Assembly: GCA_011109175.1 (NCBI GenBank)
Contig: RDEW01000009.1
Coordinates: 1,291,652 to 1,355,651, forward strand
Reading direction: 5' to 3'
Length of the DNA: 64,000 nucleotides
From: Dicyema japonicum
Lineage: Eukaryota; Dicyemida; Rhombozoa; Dicyemidae
Shown here one piece after another: positions 33,830-46,768 of this stretch (position 1 is its first letter; each line of letters begins with the position of its first letter). The position numbers and the translations under genes were made by a program. Below the pieces are notes generated by a model that saw nothing but the letters and a program-made list of their open reading frames with translations, was not told the DNA's origin and did not search any database.

Positions 33830-34045
33830 TTTATTATTAACCCAGGCTTACCATTGTAAGCCCAGCACAAACAGTCATAACTAACTAATCCAAGGAAGGA
33901 ACCAAAGGGAGAACATCTGCTTGTGTCGACCAAATCATATTCCGATATTTCATTACAGGCTTACGCCTGCGAAGAGAGGTGGAGTAGTAGGCCTTCTTCC
34001 ATTTTTGTCCCACGTCCTACCGTCGGGGACATCACTTCATTCTGT
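33830..34045 (-). repeat. LINE 3' end with TAA tail, inverted copy
   Basis: The minus strand matches 16980-17185, with CTTACAATGGTAAGCCTGGG next to a TTAATAATAA tail at the left edge (about 33830-33840). About 85% alike by eye. Confidence 0.75.
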
Positions 34046-34261
34046 AGCGAAATAGTTTCATAATGCAATCTTAATCGGAAGAAAGTCATGTTGGGACATT
34101 TATCCCTTTGACCGTGGCCTAAACGAACAACCAGGTCTTTTGAATGTGGTATAAACTAATATTCACATAGTACTTCATAATGTCATTGGGATTTGCACAT
34201 GACTCTCGATGTCCAATTAAAAGTGGAGAGCACTTCTTGAGCCTCCTTATCGATTTCCATC

Positions 34262-34640
34262 GTGTCCATTCAAAATGGCCTCCAATTATATTTACCAAGT
34301 CCTCGACATTTTTAGGTAAAAAAGTCATCTTTTTTAAATCTTATAAAAATTTATTTAGATGGCTATGTAGAACATTTACCAAGGTCCTCGACATCTTTAG
34401 GTAAAAAGGTCATCTTTTTTAAATCTTATAAAAATTGATTTTAACGGGTTCTAGGGTAAGTGTACATTTACCAAGGTCCTCGACATCTTTAAGTAAAAAA
34501 GTCATCTTTTTTAAATCTTATAAAAATTGATTTAATGGCTATGTAGAACATTTTAACAATATCTCGTTATGTTTAATGATGAACTTGTCTAAAACTTGAA
34601 AAAAATAATTGGAAGCCATTTTGAATTGGACAGCGGAGGA
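34262..34640. mobile_element. Foldback element, shorter copy
   Basis: Starts GTGTCCATTCAAAATGGCC and ends GCCATTTTGAATTGGAC, the same inverted ends as the 959-bp element at 17364-18322. It contains three direct copies of the CCTCGACATCTTTAGGTAAA unit but no inverted arm, so it looks like an internal deletion derivative. I see no target-site duplication. Confidence 0.75.
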
Positions 34641-34649
34641 TGTATTATT

Positions 34650-34770
34650 CGTAGCTTTTCGCTAATTTCACTATTATTTTCAAATTTCCCATACAGAAGA
34701 TTCAACTACTTCAACGACGCTAATTTCTCTCCTCTCGTAGCTTCTCGTAGCTTACTCAACGTGACAGTAA
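34650..34770 (+). repeat. Dispersed repeat I (plus copy)
   Basis: Shares, inverted, the segment at 50515-50635, including TCAACTACTTCAACGACGCT and CTCCTCTCGTAGCTT. It directly abuts the shorter foldback element. Confidence 0.7.
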
Positions 34771-35564
34771 ATCAAATCTATGACAATACCGTAAATAGTG
34801 AAACATCATTTGTAAACCAAAATTCTCTACGTGATTAATAATAATCAATTCGAAACTAATAAGTACATCGAATGTCACTACATTTACTTAACGAGAATCA
34901 CCAATATAGGAAAAGTATTAGGTGATCCCTGACTTTCTTTTTAACATCCTTATCATGCACTTGTAGATGTACTTGATATGAATTGTGCCATTTTACCTGA
35001 AAAGACGTCAAAAGTGTGTGGTCCCTTCACAGGTGTCGATCTTGGTTGTATTCATTGTTACCCTATGATGGCGATTATCATGATGGTTTGTCCGATACCT
35101 AAATGGGGCACCAAGTTTACCAAACTGCGGGGATGCCCGAAAAACAGGGGTTTATTATTATTTCTGAAATTGAATCAATAATTAACATCAAACAACATTT
35201 TTTGCCAAAATAATCAGTTATTTTAAATTTAGTTTTAGAGTTTTGTCGTATATTATTTGTTTATTTTAGCCGGAAATTAAGAAGTCTCACAGCATTTTTG
35301 GTACCACATGTGAAATTTTTTTACCAAATTGTTTAGCAGATCCATGTTTCTACCAAATTGTTTAGCAGACGGCACTTTCAATATTCTCCGTTTCTGAATA
35401 TCTACTATAGATATTATTTTTAAAAAAGCACAGAAAATGGAGGATAATTTATATAAGTTATATCAAATTACTCTGTGGAGATAAAATAATAGGTTAATAA
35501 ATTCATAACATGACCTATTTTTATGCAGCATGAGTAGAACCATTTATTTCACTCGTGCAGCATT
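34771..35564. other. No recognised gene
   Basis: AT-rich. A short direct repeat of TACCAAATTGTTTAGCAGA occurs at about 35323 and 35352. An open frame at 34978-35181 shows no motif and may be LINE-derived. Confidence 0.45.
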
Positions 35565-35760
35565 CGAAACAATCTTCTGAACCAACCTCTTTCAACCTCC
35601 TTGATCATATAGAGTTTCCTCAAATCGTCCAGATCGTCTCCATTTCTTAGACTTTTGTTCACAAGCATTAAATCTCGATCAATTGTTTCTTTAGTGTAAC
35701 ACGCAGACGTCCACATAAACACGTTTTCTTACTCATGAAGTATTCTGTATTGATATTTTA
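35565..35760 (-). mobile_element. LINE family A C-terminal fragment
   Basis: The minus strand encodes NGDDLDDLRKLY and EVERGWFRRLFR before a stop, matching GEDLSSLRHLA and DRRGWERLIKR at the end of the copy at 24182-25405. Confidence 0.6.
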
Positions 35761-38700
35761 GCTGGATCATCTAAGTCCATTCGGACCCGTACAACATATT
35801 TTATATATCGATTATTTGTTTATTCTTGTTGGCCAGTTCAGTCGTAGAAAGGATCTAAGTTGTCTTTGGTGGAAAGAATCTTTACAAGTAGTTCGGTTTT
35901 GGACGTCCCCCAGGTCGATGAAAAAATTTGACCTATTTAACTTAAAAAGGTCATTTTTTCATTTGACCTATTTAACTTTTCATTAAAACTAAATATCAAT
36001 TATTATTAATTCTCATCGAGAAAAAATGGCCCGATTATTGAGAGATGCCGGGATCACCTGAATATTAGTTATTGGTTAAGACGGTGTTTCTTTGGCTTAA
36101 ATGATAATAATAATAATCTCACTTCATTCATCATTGACGTGGGTTAGGGATTTCCAGCAATTTCTATGGAATTGTATTCCTAATCTTGACCTATAATTCC
36201 ATAACGGTTTTCCAAATATCAAGTGATCAACTTCAGTCTTTAAAAATTATTAATTTAGAAGATAATTAAGATGAAAGTAAAAAAATATCTATAAAATAAA
36301 TATTAAAAAAATGGTTAATTTTAATGTTTTTAGGTGGTTAACCAATTTAACAATAATACATCAGCTATTGATATATATATTTAGTAAGTATTCTGTCGTA
36401 TTTTTGTTATTGAATTTAATCTGGCTGTTATCAAAATGATCGACGCTCAATTATTTTGGTATCTTCTAATCAAGCTGTATTTCTTCAATAACGAGAATTC
36501 TACGATTTAATATATTCACATACGAGTTACTGACTTCATTATCGAAATTCTTATACAACAATCCAATATATTTATATCATTCCCTGAAACACCATATTGC
36601 GGACATCATTGTTATAATAGAATGTTGATTGTTTTTCCTTATATTAACAGAAAGTCTAAAATTGCTAATTCTATTGGCTTTAATTATATGAATTCAACTC
36701 ACATCAGAAAAATTTGTGATTGACCCGAAATGTTGCGATTTCAAGTAAAATGTTTGGAGAATATGATTATTATTCGATTTGTTTTTTAAGTATGTTACCG
36801 ATAAAAATTTCAATCTCGAACCTATCATCAGATCCTTTAGGAGATCGACGGGAGAAGACCATCTTTTTTGTATTAAAATGCAGCTAATTCATATTCAGTG
36901 TTTGAGTCAGTAACTTGATTCTACAATAGTCATGTTCCTTTTCATTTCCATCGTATGTAATCCATCCAAGCAGTATGATGTTACCTCCAATGGACGAGCT
37001 ACGTACAAAGATACTAATTTACTGCCTGAGAACTTAAATTAGAGTTAATTGTTGACTTGTTATTATCGAATTTTTAAATAATATTAATTTATTAAATATC
37101 TTTTAGTTCTAGTGCTCTAAGAAATAACTAGATGTCTTCAACATTGATTTAACTTTTTAGAATTGAGAGACATGGTAACAGGTGACTAGTGCTTAGAATT
37201 CTTAACATAGTTTTAAATATGTCAAATTAAGAATTAATTAAGATAATATTTTATTATCTTGGGATAATAATATAATTTTTGAATGTCGTTCATAAGTTAT
37301 GGATGGGTTACGAAAGCTATTTTATTGAATAAGGGACAATATCGATACCATTATCGTAGAGTTTAAAGCTATAAGTTATGTATTTTCATCAATTTTGCTG
37401 AAAAACATCAAGGGATATGTGCGTGTGATTTGACATCACCACAGTGTAGGATCATTCAATAGGAAGAGGAGAGTTAGTCTTTTGTGGTTATGTAAGCAAA
37501 AAATCTACACTTACCGATAAAAGTGACAACATTAAAAGAACGACCTAAATATTCTTACTCTATATATTTAGGAATCATCATGAACTACTGCATGGAATAC
37601 CGCTACATCTATAATCCGACACAGTTGATATGATCTCAGGTCGACTTTCATTTTAAATTGAAACTGTTTATTTGTAGAACTTTTTTCAGCAGTGATTCTC
37701 AAATTTTTATTATTTACCTTTTTTGAGGTAATTGCACTATAAAATCGATATTTGTATATCAAGGACACTTAAGGGAGCTTTGCGCAAGTTGCTTGAATAT
37801 AATTAGAATATTGTATCCACAACCAACTGTCTAAATACTCTTTTTCAATTTTAGCTACAATGTCTCCCCTATGCTCATCTTATAAAGAAAACGTGGAGTT
37901 TAATATATTATCTCCAATTCTCATATTTCTTACCCATCCCCACAGTCTTCAAATGCTCATGGAAGTGATACCCACCATACTTATTTCCACTGATGACTTG
38001 TAAAGTCAAATAGGTATTGAGAACTGTAGATTGTAGACAGTAGCTGTAAGAAAAAATACCTGAATCACAATAAAGGCGAACCATAAATCACAAAGGATTC
38101 AAACCTTAATTGTTAGACATTTAACTATACACACGAGAAAATATATACGTGTAGTTGTACATATCGATAGCTCAGACCAGGACATGTTAAGTTTTATACT
38201 GAGAGACTCCACTGTGAAACAGATCCTCATCTGTGATCAGAGCATTTGGGAATCACAAGGTTCGAAAAGAAGGGGGTCAAGTTAATATGCAGTATCTAAG
38301 TCAACTCCTCTTAGGACTTAAACTACCAATTCGAATAAAGAGAGTGTTACATTAGAGATCTCCAACAAAAAAATAAGTCTCTGAGGTACGCTTGAATCTG
38401 TTTGTCACATTCTAAAATGGATGCAAGCGCATCTCTAAACGTCATAAATGAAACTACATCACATCATCTGAAGACGGATTCAGTGTGTCGATAGAGATCT
38501 GAGGATGGAAAGCAACCATTAGTAACTGCGAAGACCTTAATGATCTGAAGAGTCTAGAGTCGAAGATGTAAAGCAAGTACGAAAAATTCATTTTCCTATT
38601 GAGTCTTCCAACTCTGGGAACTCCCACATATCCATTGCCGTTTCTGAGGAGAATTAAAGAATCATTAAACACGATATTTTACTCATTGACACCTCACAGA

Positions 38701-39189
38701 TTGCACTGATTTCCATTTCACATAAAACTGAGTAAATTTCATTCAATGAAGTACCTTAAAGTCGTACAAGCCTAATAAATCATTGGTAAGATCACCACTT
38801 ACCAATAAAATTGAAAGTTAACTATAATATCTTGGAATTAGTACTTGTGGCTACTAAATACAGCTTCTCAAGGATTTAGTACCTGTGGCTGTTTCTAGTG
38901 ACGTTATTAGATCCACCTTACTCAGGGACGTCCAATCCCTTATCGGCATTCAAAAAGATCTACCATTTTATTCCACCAGGTGACTGTTTAGCTTTTTGCT
39001 AGTAGGACTGGTTTTGACCTACCTAGATGAGGCTCTGCTGGACCGCGTCAGGATCACACTATTAGTTAGTTTAATTTTACCCTTTGTCTGGAAAAATTTC
39101 ATTTATTAATGGTATACGAACATTTAACAATACAAGTTCTTGTCAGTCAAGTATTGCCTTAAGTATGTTAATTAATTAATTTGACATAC
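35761..39189. other. 3.4 kb without a recognised gene
   Basis: Very AT-rich sequence with many short frames on both strands. A GGGATCACCTGAATATTAGT segment before (AATAAT)n at about 36050-36115 resembles LINE tails elsewhere. One minus-strand frame at 38454-38672 (YVGVPRVGRLNRKMNF) may be old LINE sequence. I could not find exons joined by short introns here. Confidence 0.45.
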
Positions 39190-39440
39190 TCTATTTTTTT
39201 TATTTTTTTTACAAAAAATTTTTTTAACAATTAAACAAATGTCAGTTGAGGAAGCCTGTTGCGTGGATTGCGAACGAGTTCCCTCGGAGTATGGCTATTC
39301 AATCTTTTGTCTTAGCCATAACCATTCTCGTTGATCCTTTTCTTTCTGGCAACAGCAATCCTCCGAGTTCTCGCAAGAACTCAGCCGTCATTGACCAACG
39401 GCTCGCGATGATTCGGTCGCAACAGGAGTAAATCGGTAGC
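39190..39440 (+). repeat. Dispersed repeat H (plus copy)
   Basis: AAACAAATGTCAGTTGAGGA followed by GTGGATTGCGAACGAGTTCC and a GGCTATTCAATCTTTTGTC segment is repeated inverted at 56325-56420. The shared ATGTCAG edge suggests an element end. Confidence 0.6.
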
Positions 39441-39774
39441 GATCCCCGATACTTCATTGTAATAAATAATTATCCGATCAATATTTGAAAATTGGCGACT
39501 GATATTTTATTGACGCAGATAAAGGCTGGAAATGGCAGTAATCAGAGGGAAGGCTCACATTATCTGTGCCTCTTAGTTAAATCACTTTAGTTTATAATTT
39601 CTTTTCGTTATTCACGTCAAATTTCCAGTAATTAGGTCCGTGTATTCTAGACTTTTTATTTTAATTGAAAAAACAACAAATGGCTTTGTTTTTATGTGTT
39701 CTCAATTATAAAATAATTAACAAAGCATGTGTTGTAATATTCGTGTATATTAGAGGCTATGGAAACCATGATTA

Positions 39775-40279
39775 ATGTTGGATTCACGAATATTCGCAGT
39801 TATATTAGTCGCGACAATCGCATCAAAAGGTGGTGATAGTTTGCAACTTAGACTGCTTTGATGGGAGTTGTTATACTTTAGTAAGAGAAGCCCGAAATTT
39901 ATGCTGATGCCAAAAAAATATTGCGAAAATATGGGAGGAAATTTGGCCAATGTCGACAACGAGGAAAACCTCAAAGTTTATTTATAGTTGATAGAATACA
40001 AATAAATTTCTTAGATAAATTTTTCACTCCATATAGAACGGTATTTTACATTGCAGTCAACGATATTGAAAAAGAAGGGACATTCGTGGATTCTTATGGA
40101 AATGTGCAAGTAGGAATATGATATAATAAGAAATATTTGAAATGGAGAAGAGGTGAACCAAACAATGCTGGGAACGAAGACTGTGTATACGTTAGTTGGG
40201 GTGGATCTTGGTATGATCAAAATGTTTTAAGAAGCATTCTTTTCTTTGTGAAACTGATGGTTATTGATTGTATAATCGA
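39775..40279 (+). pseudogene. C-type lectin gene, frameshifted
   Basis: A signal peptide MLDSRIFAVILVATIASK is followed by a 22-nt intron at 39830-39851 and then CFDGSCYTLV, opening a C-type lectin domain. Later segments are KKYCENMGGNLANVDNEENL (about 39913-39970), RTVFYIAVNDIEKEGTFVD, a clean 21-nt intron at 40110-40130, then WRRGEPNNAGNEDC, GGSWYDQN and KHSFLCETDGY before a stop at about 40267. EPN plus a WND-like site is the carbohydrate-binding signature of the family. Frame must change near 39895-39918, near 39975 and at about 40222 with no intron to explain it. It is either a recent pseudogene or a gene with several assembly indels in homopolymers. Confidence 0.75.
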
Positions 40280-42009
40280 TAGATGAGTCAATTACCGGTT
40301 GCTTTAATTAATTACTGATCTTTCCTTAAATTTCTGGTTTTTGTTGAGTTTTAAGCTTGTAAAGATCATATAATCAATATTTTAGCTTAGCAATGATTTT
40401 TGACTATTACATAGAGTAAACCCATATAAGCTACAATTCAAACACGTGTTTGTGGATGATCATGTTAACAATGAATTGTAGAAAGAGTTTCAACCTCTTG
40501 TCATTGTTACCCAGATATAGTTATTTATGAAACCCCAAGAACACCATCAAAAAAGGTTAAATCAACTAATTATGTGCTCAAGGATCATATCTAACAAAAT
40601 CTATCAGAGCATTTCATCAGTGACCAAACCACCAACAATAATTTTTTGATTTAATTTAAACGTGTTTTTAGTGTTATTTCGTTTATATCTGAAATTACAA
40701 GCCCCTCTATTAAGCCAAAAAATTATTTAATGCTGACATCAATTGTGGCTGATTTAATTAAGCATCTTATTATGTGAGTACATTTTGGTTTATGTTGTAG
40801 TATTCGTGGTGAAATAAAGATGTTCCTTATAAAGTAAATAGTCTCTTCATGCGATCTAAACTTTTTGAAAATATTCCTCTTCCGCGTGAAAGCGCATAGC
40901 TTAAGGTTAAGTTCTATATTATGAATTGTGATAATGCTTATGTCATTCAGCGAAAATCTGAGTGAAACTGTCTGTTCTTTAACTACATCTATTATATTCG
41001 ATTCATCCCCTCATCGTTATTTTTGAAATGAAATTATTCTTTCTTAGACAAGGTTCAGCAGTACGATTCAGTTGAAAAACTAGTATATTATTTTTTAATC
41101 AATATAAATTTGAATTAATTAACACCAATTTATATCCCTGAAAAAAAACGATCAAGTTTATTCCTGAAAAAACATCACTTCAACGGTTGACCTAATTTTA
41201 TTAGGTTGCTATCTTTTAATACTGTCCTTACTCTTATTATCTTTAACCAGCAGGATCTGTGAGTTATGAATTAATCCTTAGTGATCCGGATGACTGAACT
41301 AATCTGAAATCGGATTAAGATATGTTTTTGAAAAAGAAAGAGTTTCTTGAGAGCAATTTGGATGCAAGAAGGCCTGTCTCAACAGGGCTAGAAGTCATTC
41401 ATCAAATGCTTGGTTGAATTTTATGTGATGAAATTGGCAACGTTCTGACGATGAGGCAGTGAGAAAAGTAGCTTCACTTTGTCTTGACCATAAAGTTTGT
41501 GCTAAAATGAAAATATCATTGTGGACGTTAGATGATGGTTATCATCCTTTAAGCTGATGTACGGATGTCCCCATAAATGCGGTTTCAAATTGACTTAATA
41601 ATGCACTTTCCTCTGCTGGCCACCACTAGTTTATTCCTTAGTAATGGAAAACGCATCGATGGGATGACGATTTTCCCACTCGCTAATTGTCGAAACATTG
41701 TTTGGGACGCTATGCATGTTAAAGTATATTTTCCGAAAAATTTGGCTCCATCAGCCTAGGATCAAGTCCATTCATATATGGAGCCGAGGATCATTAGGGT
41801 CACCAATGATCTCGAGAGACTGGATGGGTTCGAGATCGTATCTTGCAATGTGAATAGCTTGGTGATTTAAGTCATGTGATATAATAATTACTTTAAAATA
41901 TTTTGGACGATATACAGACACTTTAAAATATTTTGGACCATACATCAGGAAGAATCCTTCTCGTTAACTAGATGCTTTCGGTGATGTTTCTGATTTTCTT
42001 TTCTACCTA
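40280..42009. other. No recognised gene
   Basis: AT-rich, no motif found. A 23-base phrase around CACTTTAAAATATTTTGGAC is duplicated at about 41888 and 41921. Confidence 0.45.
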
Positions 42010-42480
42010 TATGCACTGGTAAAAAAACTGTGGAATTGGGCCTATTCTCGGGACAGCGTTTTCTCTTAGTTTCCGGAAAGATTGTTGTCGATTTGTGATT
42101 GGAAATATTTAAGCAGAGTTGTCTCCTTCACAGATGATAACGAGATAATAAGGAGTCTTCTACTATGCAATAAGTATGGCATTCGCCACACCAGAAAGTT
42201 GCGGACTCAAAAGGTGCAATCTGTAGTTGAGAACAGCGAGGTCCAAATCAAGGTAGACAGAGGTATCCAATCTCGGTGCTAGCCAACGACTGCAAGCAAT
42301 ACATTGTGGTACACGACTACATCTTGAAATTGACCTTGAAGATTCTCAACCAAAAAAGGCTGAAACAGTGCCCGGAAAATGTATGGGCCTTCTTGCTTAT
42401 AATGGCGTTCAGGAAAATGTTTGGGCCTTCTATCCTCAATAAGACCGAAGAGAACAGCCGATTAATTTAATCTCACATTG
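42010..42480 (+). mobile_element. LINE family B C-terminal fragment
   Basis: Encodes LLCNKYGIRHTRKLRTQKVQ and SEVQIKVDRGIQS (about 42160-42275), matching FGIKRTKRVKTHTVQS and KVEIRVDATLQTD in the copy at 21441-22010. This is the start of the restriction-like endonuclease region. Confidence 0.65.
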
Positions 42481-42499
42481 AGATGTCAGTGAGGGCTTA

Positions 42500-43400
42500 A
42501 AAAGGATGAACAAGTTATCATTGAAGGCTTTAACACAAATCCTCGTCACCTCAAAACAGTCATTTGCTCGATCGATTTGCAAAAGGCCTTCGACTCTGTC
42601 TCAAGGAAAATCATAACCGGAAATTGTTTGTTCTCCCCGTCAACCCCAATATAATACTTTGGCTTTTCACTTCGTCAATGGAAGAAGGGCCCGTTTATAC
42701 ATTGATGAAACCAAATCAGTTTCAAGAATACTACCCAATTGTGTCCCACAAAGTTCCTCTTTATCACCCGCCTTATTTAACTTATACATGTCCGATTTAC
42801 CACGACCCATGATAAAGACGATTTTCTCCTATCATATGCTGATACCAATTAGTCGGATCCCACGATCAAGATATCTCCAAGGCATCAGAAAGTCTGGGGA
42901 TCACCTTCAACACACACATGTCGTTTGCATCTCACGTCGACGAAATCTCTGGAAATGCTCAAAAAAGCAAAGGATAATCAAAACTATTTTCGGTGGCTTT
43001 GAAATTGTTGTACAAACAATTCATTGAGCCATCTGTCAGCTATACGTGTACGTCATGGGGAATCAATCTTCCTGGACGAACAATCAAAAATCCGGGACAT
43101 TCAGGCCTTAACAGCCACTACTACTAGCAATCTCGGAAAACTAGAAAAACCAATAACCTTATCACTTGAAGACCTTATCCTACAAAATGGAAAGGGATTT
43201 GCTACTCTGTGCAGGCAGTGCAACTCTAAACAATACACAACCACGACGTGTATTATGAGAAGGGTATACATCATCTTTCTCCAATTCCTATCCCGAAACC
43301 ACCCAGCCCACAGAGAAGTTGTGTTGGATCCCAGAAGGCGCACGAGGAGAAAATGAGAAATCTGATTGAGGCCTTCGAGTTCACTTAATTTCTCGATTGG
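42500..43400 (+). mobile_element. LINE family C RT and C-terminus, broken
   Basis: Encodes VICSIDLQKAFDSVSRKII (motif A, about 42565-42615), RILPNCVPQSSSLSPALFNL and YMSDLPRP (about 42735-42810), and EPSVSYTCTSWGINLPG (about 43026-43075). The order is that of jockey-type LINEs. The catalytic YADD box is lost and several frameshifts occur. Confidence 0.7.
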
Positions 43401-44239
43401 GTTGAACACTCAACTATATGTTGCTAGTCACATGATAACATGCCCCACAAATTCTGGTTCTTCAAATACGACTTTACTTTTTGAGTGTGATAGGGCATTA
43501 TCAATTACAACCACTAATTATCCGTCCTTAGTAAGCATTCGCTTAACTGAGTCATTCTGACTCAATTCCAAGCACTCTCCATTTTAGAAATATCTCTGCC
43601 AACATTGTTATGCAAGATTCCAATCTGCCGATACATCCAGTGATGTGGATACTTGCACATTTGGACCCCGCAGCTATCAGTTACACGACGAATCCTCCAT
43701 TCTGATTGAGCAGTATGGAAATTGTGATTACTCTAATACATTAACAGACTAGGTGTATTGCTTGATTGTCGAAAGGGTAGCTGCAGTGAAATTCTTTTCT
43801 CCTCATTATCATCATAAGTTTTTCGAAATTTGTTCTTTTAAATTCCTTAACTAATTTACAAGTCTCTTTCTAAATCATAAAATTTTCAAATTCGATAAAA
43901 AGTAAAAATCATAAATTAATTAATATGCAAAACAAATTGTATGTATAGCTAAACAGATTGGGACAACAAATCTATGAAATAAGATTTCAGCGAAGTTCAG
44001 AATATTAAAGTGAAATATGTTTTTTATTGTTTAATCCTTATCTCCTCCAACAAATCATTGAGCCATCTGTCATCCATGCCAATCCCATTTCACCCACATT
44101 GCTGTGGAGACACATTGCTGTGAGAACTAGAAGAGCATCAGTTCACTATTAAAGTGACTGAGGAAAGTCCTTTCCTAAAAGTCTTCCTGCATGAATATAA
44201 CCTCTCTTAATTTGCAGGTTTGAGAATCGTAAGCAGTTG
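43401..44239. other. No recognised gene; LINE scrap near 44050
   Basis: CATTGAGCCATCTGTC at 44056 repeats the start of the LINE family C C-terminal block at 43021. The rest is AT-rich without motif. Confidence 0.45.
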
Positions 44240-44518
44240 CCGTATTATAATTATTATTATTATTATTACCCCCAGGATCACTGGGTCAAAGAGAAAGAAA
44301 TAAAAGTTCTCATCTAACTAAGTGATCCCAGACCGACAAAGGTGAGGACGAGTCCGGCGGGGTCGAGAATCCTGAACAGCTCTTCTCATAGGACATGGCA
44401 TCGGCTCACAATTTCTGTATGATTGTAGATAATTCGATAGTATTTGGAATAGAGGGCAGCTCGGTAGAACAGCCTCCTTTAATAGTTTTCGTTGTATTTC
44501 AATTAAAAAATTTTCAAT
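44240..44518 (-). mobile_element. LINE family C 3' end with (TAA)n tail, minus strand
   Basis: Read on the minus strand, the sequence ends GTGATCCTGGGGG followed by (TAA)n at about 44246-44270. Upstream it carries CTTAGTTAGATGAGAACTTT. A C-terminal peptide ending CRSGIT may be the ORF2 end. It runs into the assembly gap. Confidence 0.6.
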
Positions 44519-45493
44519 NNNNNNNNNNNNNNNNNNNNNNNNNNNNNNNNNNNNNNNNNNNNNNNNNNNNNNNNNNNNNNNNNNNNNNNNNNNNNNNNNN
44601 NNNNNNNNNNNNNNNNNNNNNNNNNNNNNNNNNNNNNNNNNNNNNNNNNNNNNNNNNNNNNNNNNNNNNNNNNNNNNNNNNNNNNNNNNNNNNNNNNNNN
44701 NNNNNNNNNNNNNNNNNNNNNNNNNNNNNNNNNNNNNNNNNNNNNNNNNNNNNNNNNNNNNNNNNNNNNNNNNNNNNNNNNNNNNNNNNNNNNNNNNNNN
44801 NNNNNNNNNNNNNNNNNNNNNNNNNNNNNNNNNNNNNNNNNNNNNNNNNNNNNNNNNNNNNNNNNNNNNNNNNNNNNNNNNNNNNNNNNNNNNNNNNNNN
44901 NNNNNNNNNNNNNNNNNNNNNNNNNNNNNNNNNNNNNNNNNNNNNNNNNNNNNNNNNNNNNNNNNNNNNNNNNNNNNNNNNNNNNNNNNNNNNNNNNNNN
45001 NNNNNNNNNNNNNNNNNNNNNNNNNNNNNNNNNNNNNNNNNNNNNNNNNNNNNNNNNNNNNNNNNNNNNNNNNNNNNNNNNNNNNNNNNNNNNNNNNNNN
45101 NNNNNNNNNNNNNNNNNNNNNNNNNNNNNNNNNNNNNNNNNNNNNNNNNNNNNNNNNNNNNNNNNNNNNNNNNNNNNNNNNNNNNNNNNNNNNNNNNNNN
45201 NNNNNNNNNNNNNNNNNNNNNNNNNNNNNNNNNNNNNNNNNNNNNNNNNNNNNNNNNNNNNNNNNNNNNNNNNNNNNNNNNNNNNNNNNNNNNNNNNNNN
45301 NNNNNNNNNNNNNNNNNNNNNNNNNNNNNNNNNNNNNNNNNNNNNNNNNNNNNNNNNNNNNNNNNNNNNNNNNNNNNNNNNNNNNNNNNNNNNNNNNNNN
45401 NNNNNNNNNNNNNNNNNNNNNNNNNNNNNNNNNNNNNNNNNNNNNNNNNNNNNNNNNNNNNNNNNNNNNNNNNNNNNNNNNNNNNNNNNNNNN
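44519..45493. other. Assembly gap (N)
   Basis: A run of 975 undetermined bases. Any open frame crossing it is an artefact. Confidence 0.99.
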
Positions 45494-46489
45494 AATGACA
45501 AAATGCAACTTCAATTGTGAAGAAACGGAGATACAATAATCCATCCCACAGATACTTTAAAAATATTCAAAGCAGTCATTATGATTTTTTACTTTTTAGG
45601 AACAATGTAAGTAAACCCATTCAAGTTTGTAACACCTGAATACATTTTATTGCATAAAATTGCTTAATGATCAATGAATAGTGTTGGAGATTTATTGAAC
45701 AACTCTGTGATATATAATTCAAATAATGACAAACTTTATTAAACGTAAAAATCAAAGAAAATGCCAAGAGTTGTGCAATGCGGCCTCCTAAATTGAATAT
45801 TTTTGTTTGTTTCTTTTGTTCCTTCTCTTCCCTTTTGTCTCTAGGGAGCTTAAATCGTTGTCGTGCGTCATGTGGTTCACCAATGATCCTAAATTATATC
45901 CAAAAAGACCATTAGTCAACAACCATCCAGAGTAGTCCACCCTAGACTGCACTTCCTTTAAGTCAGAGCATGCGAAGACTTCTAAGAGAGACCGGGATAA
46001 CCTGAATTTTTTCATTCTAGTTATTACGGTGTTTTTTGGTACAATTTATTTAATTTGCTCAAAAATATTAAAATTACTCAAAATCGATCCCCGCCGACAT
46101 AATTGACGTTGAGTCGCTTTTCGCGATCATGAAAGAGATCAATTGAAGAACCTTCCAGTCTCACGTGCGTCGTGGCTTTTTAGTGTATCAAGGCGTCCAA
46201 TTTTTTTTAGGAACGAAGCGATTTCCGCTTCAACAATATACCGCGCTCCGATAATGTTGAAGGAGCGAAGGGGTTCGACGCACGTAGGAACCCATACAAA
46301 GGTTTCAATTATTTGATCAATCGAATTTTTTTTATCTCAAAGGAAGGAATATAAGAATTAATGTGGTATTAAAAACATTCAACAGAAAACCATTAACTTG
46401 CTTGTCAGTGTGGCAGAAATAGGATAATTCGGAAAAATAAAATCCAAATAACTTGGTTATTAACAGAATTTGACAATATCGATTTTCCC
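45494..46489. other. No recognised gene
   Basis: AT-rich. GGAACGAAGCGATTTCC and TACCGCGCTCC near 46205-46250 are an inverted piece of repeat family F (13560-14070). A GGGATAACCTGAATTTTTTC phrase at about 45990 resembles LINE tail sequence at 36050. Confidence 0.5.
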
Positions 46490-46768
46490 TAATTGTTTGT
46501 TACTTTTTGTTAACAAAAGCGACACGTTTTTACATTGAAAATACATGATAATATGGTTAGTTAAGTAACCATGGCCTCACAAACTTGTAGGAGGCCTGCA
46601 GCTATTAAATAAGACGCAGCAAATGCTGCTAATTGTTTGTTACTTTTTGTTAACAAAAGCGACACGTTTTTACATTGAAAATACATGATAATATGGTTAG
46701 TTAAGTAACCATGGCCTCACAAACTTGTAGGAGGCCTGCAGCTATTAAATAAGACGCAGCAAATGCTG
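46490..46768. repeat. Perfect 140-bp direct tandem duplication
   Basis: 46490-46629 and 46630-46768 appear identical by eye, from AATTGTTTGTTACTTTTTGT through GACGCAGCAAATGCTG. The identity implies a very recent event or an assembly duplication. Confidence 0.9.

Noticed and set aside
44395-45544. Open frames of 330-408 codons across 44.3-45.5 kb
   Set aside because: They consist of undetermined bases in the assembly gap 44519-45493.
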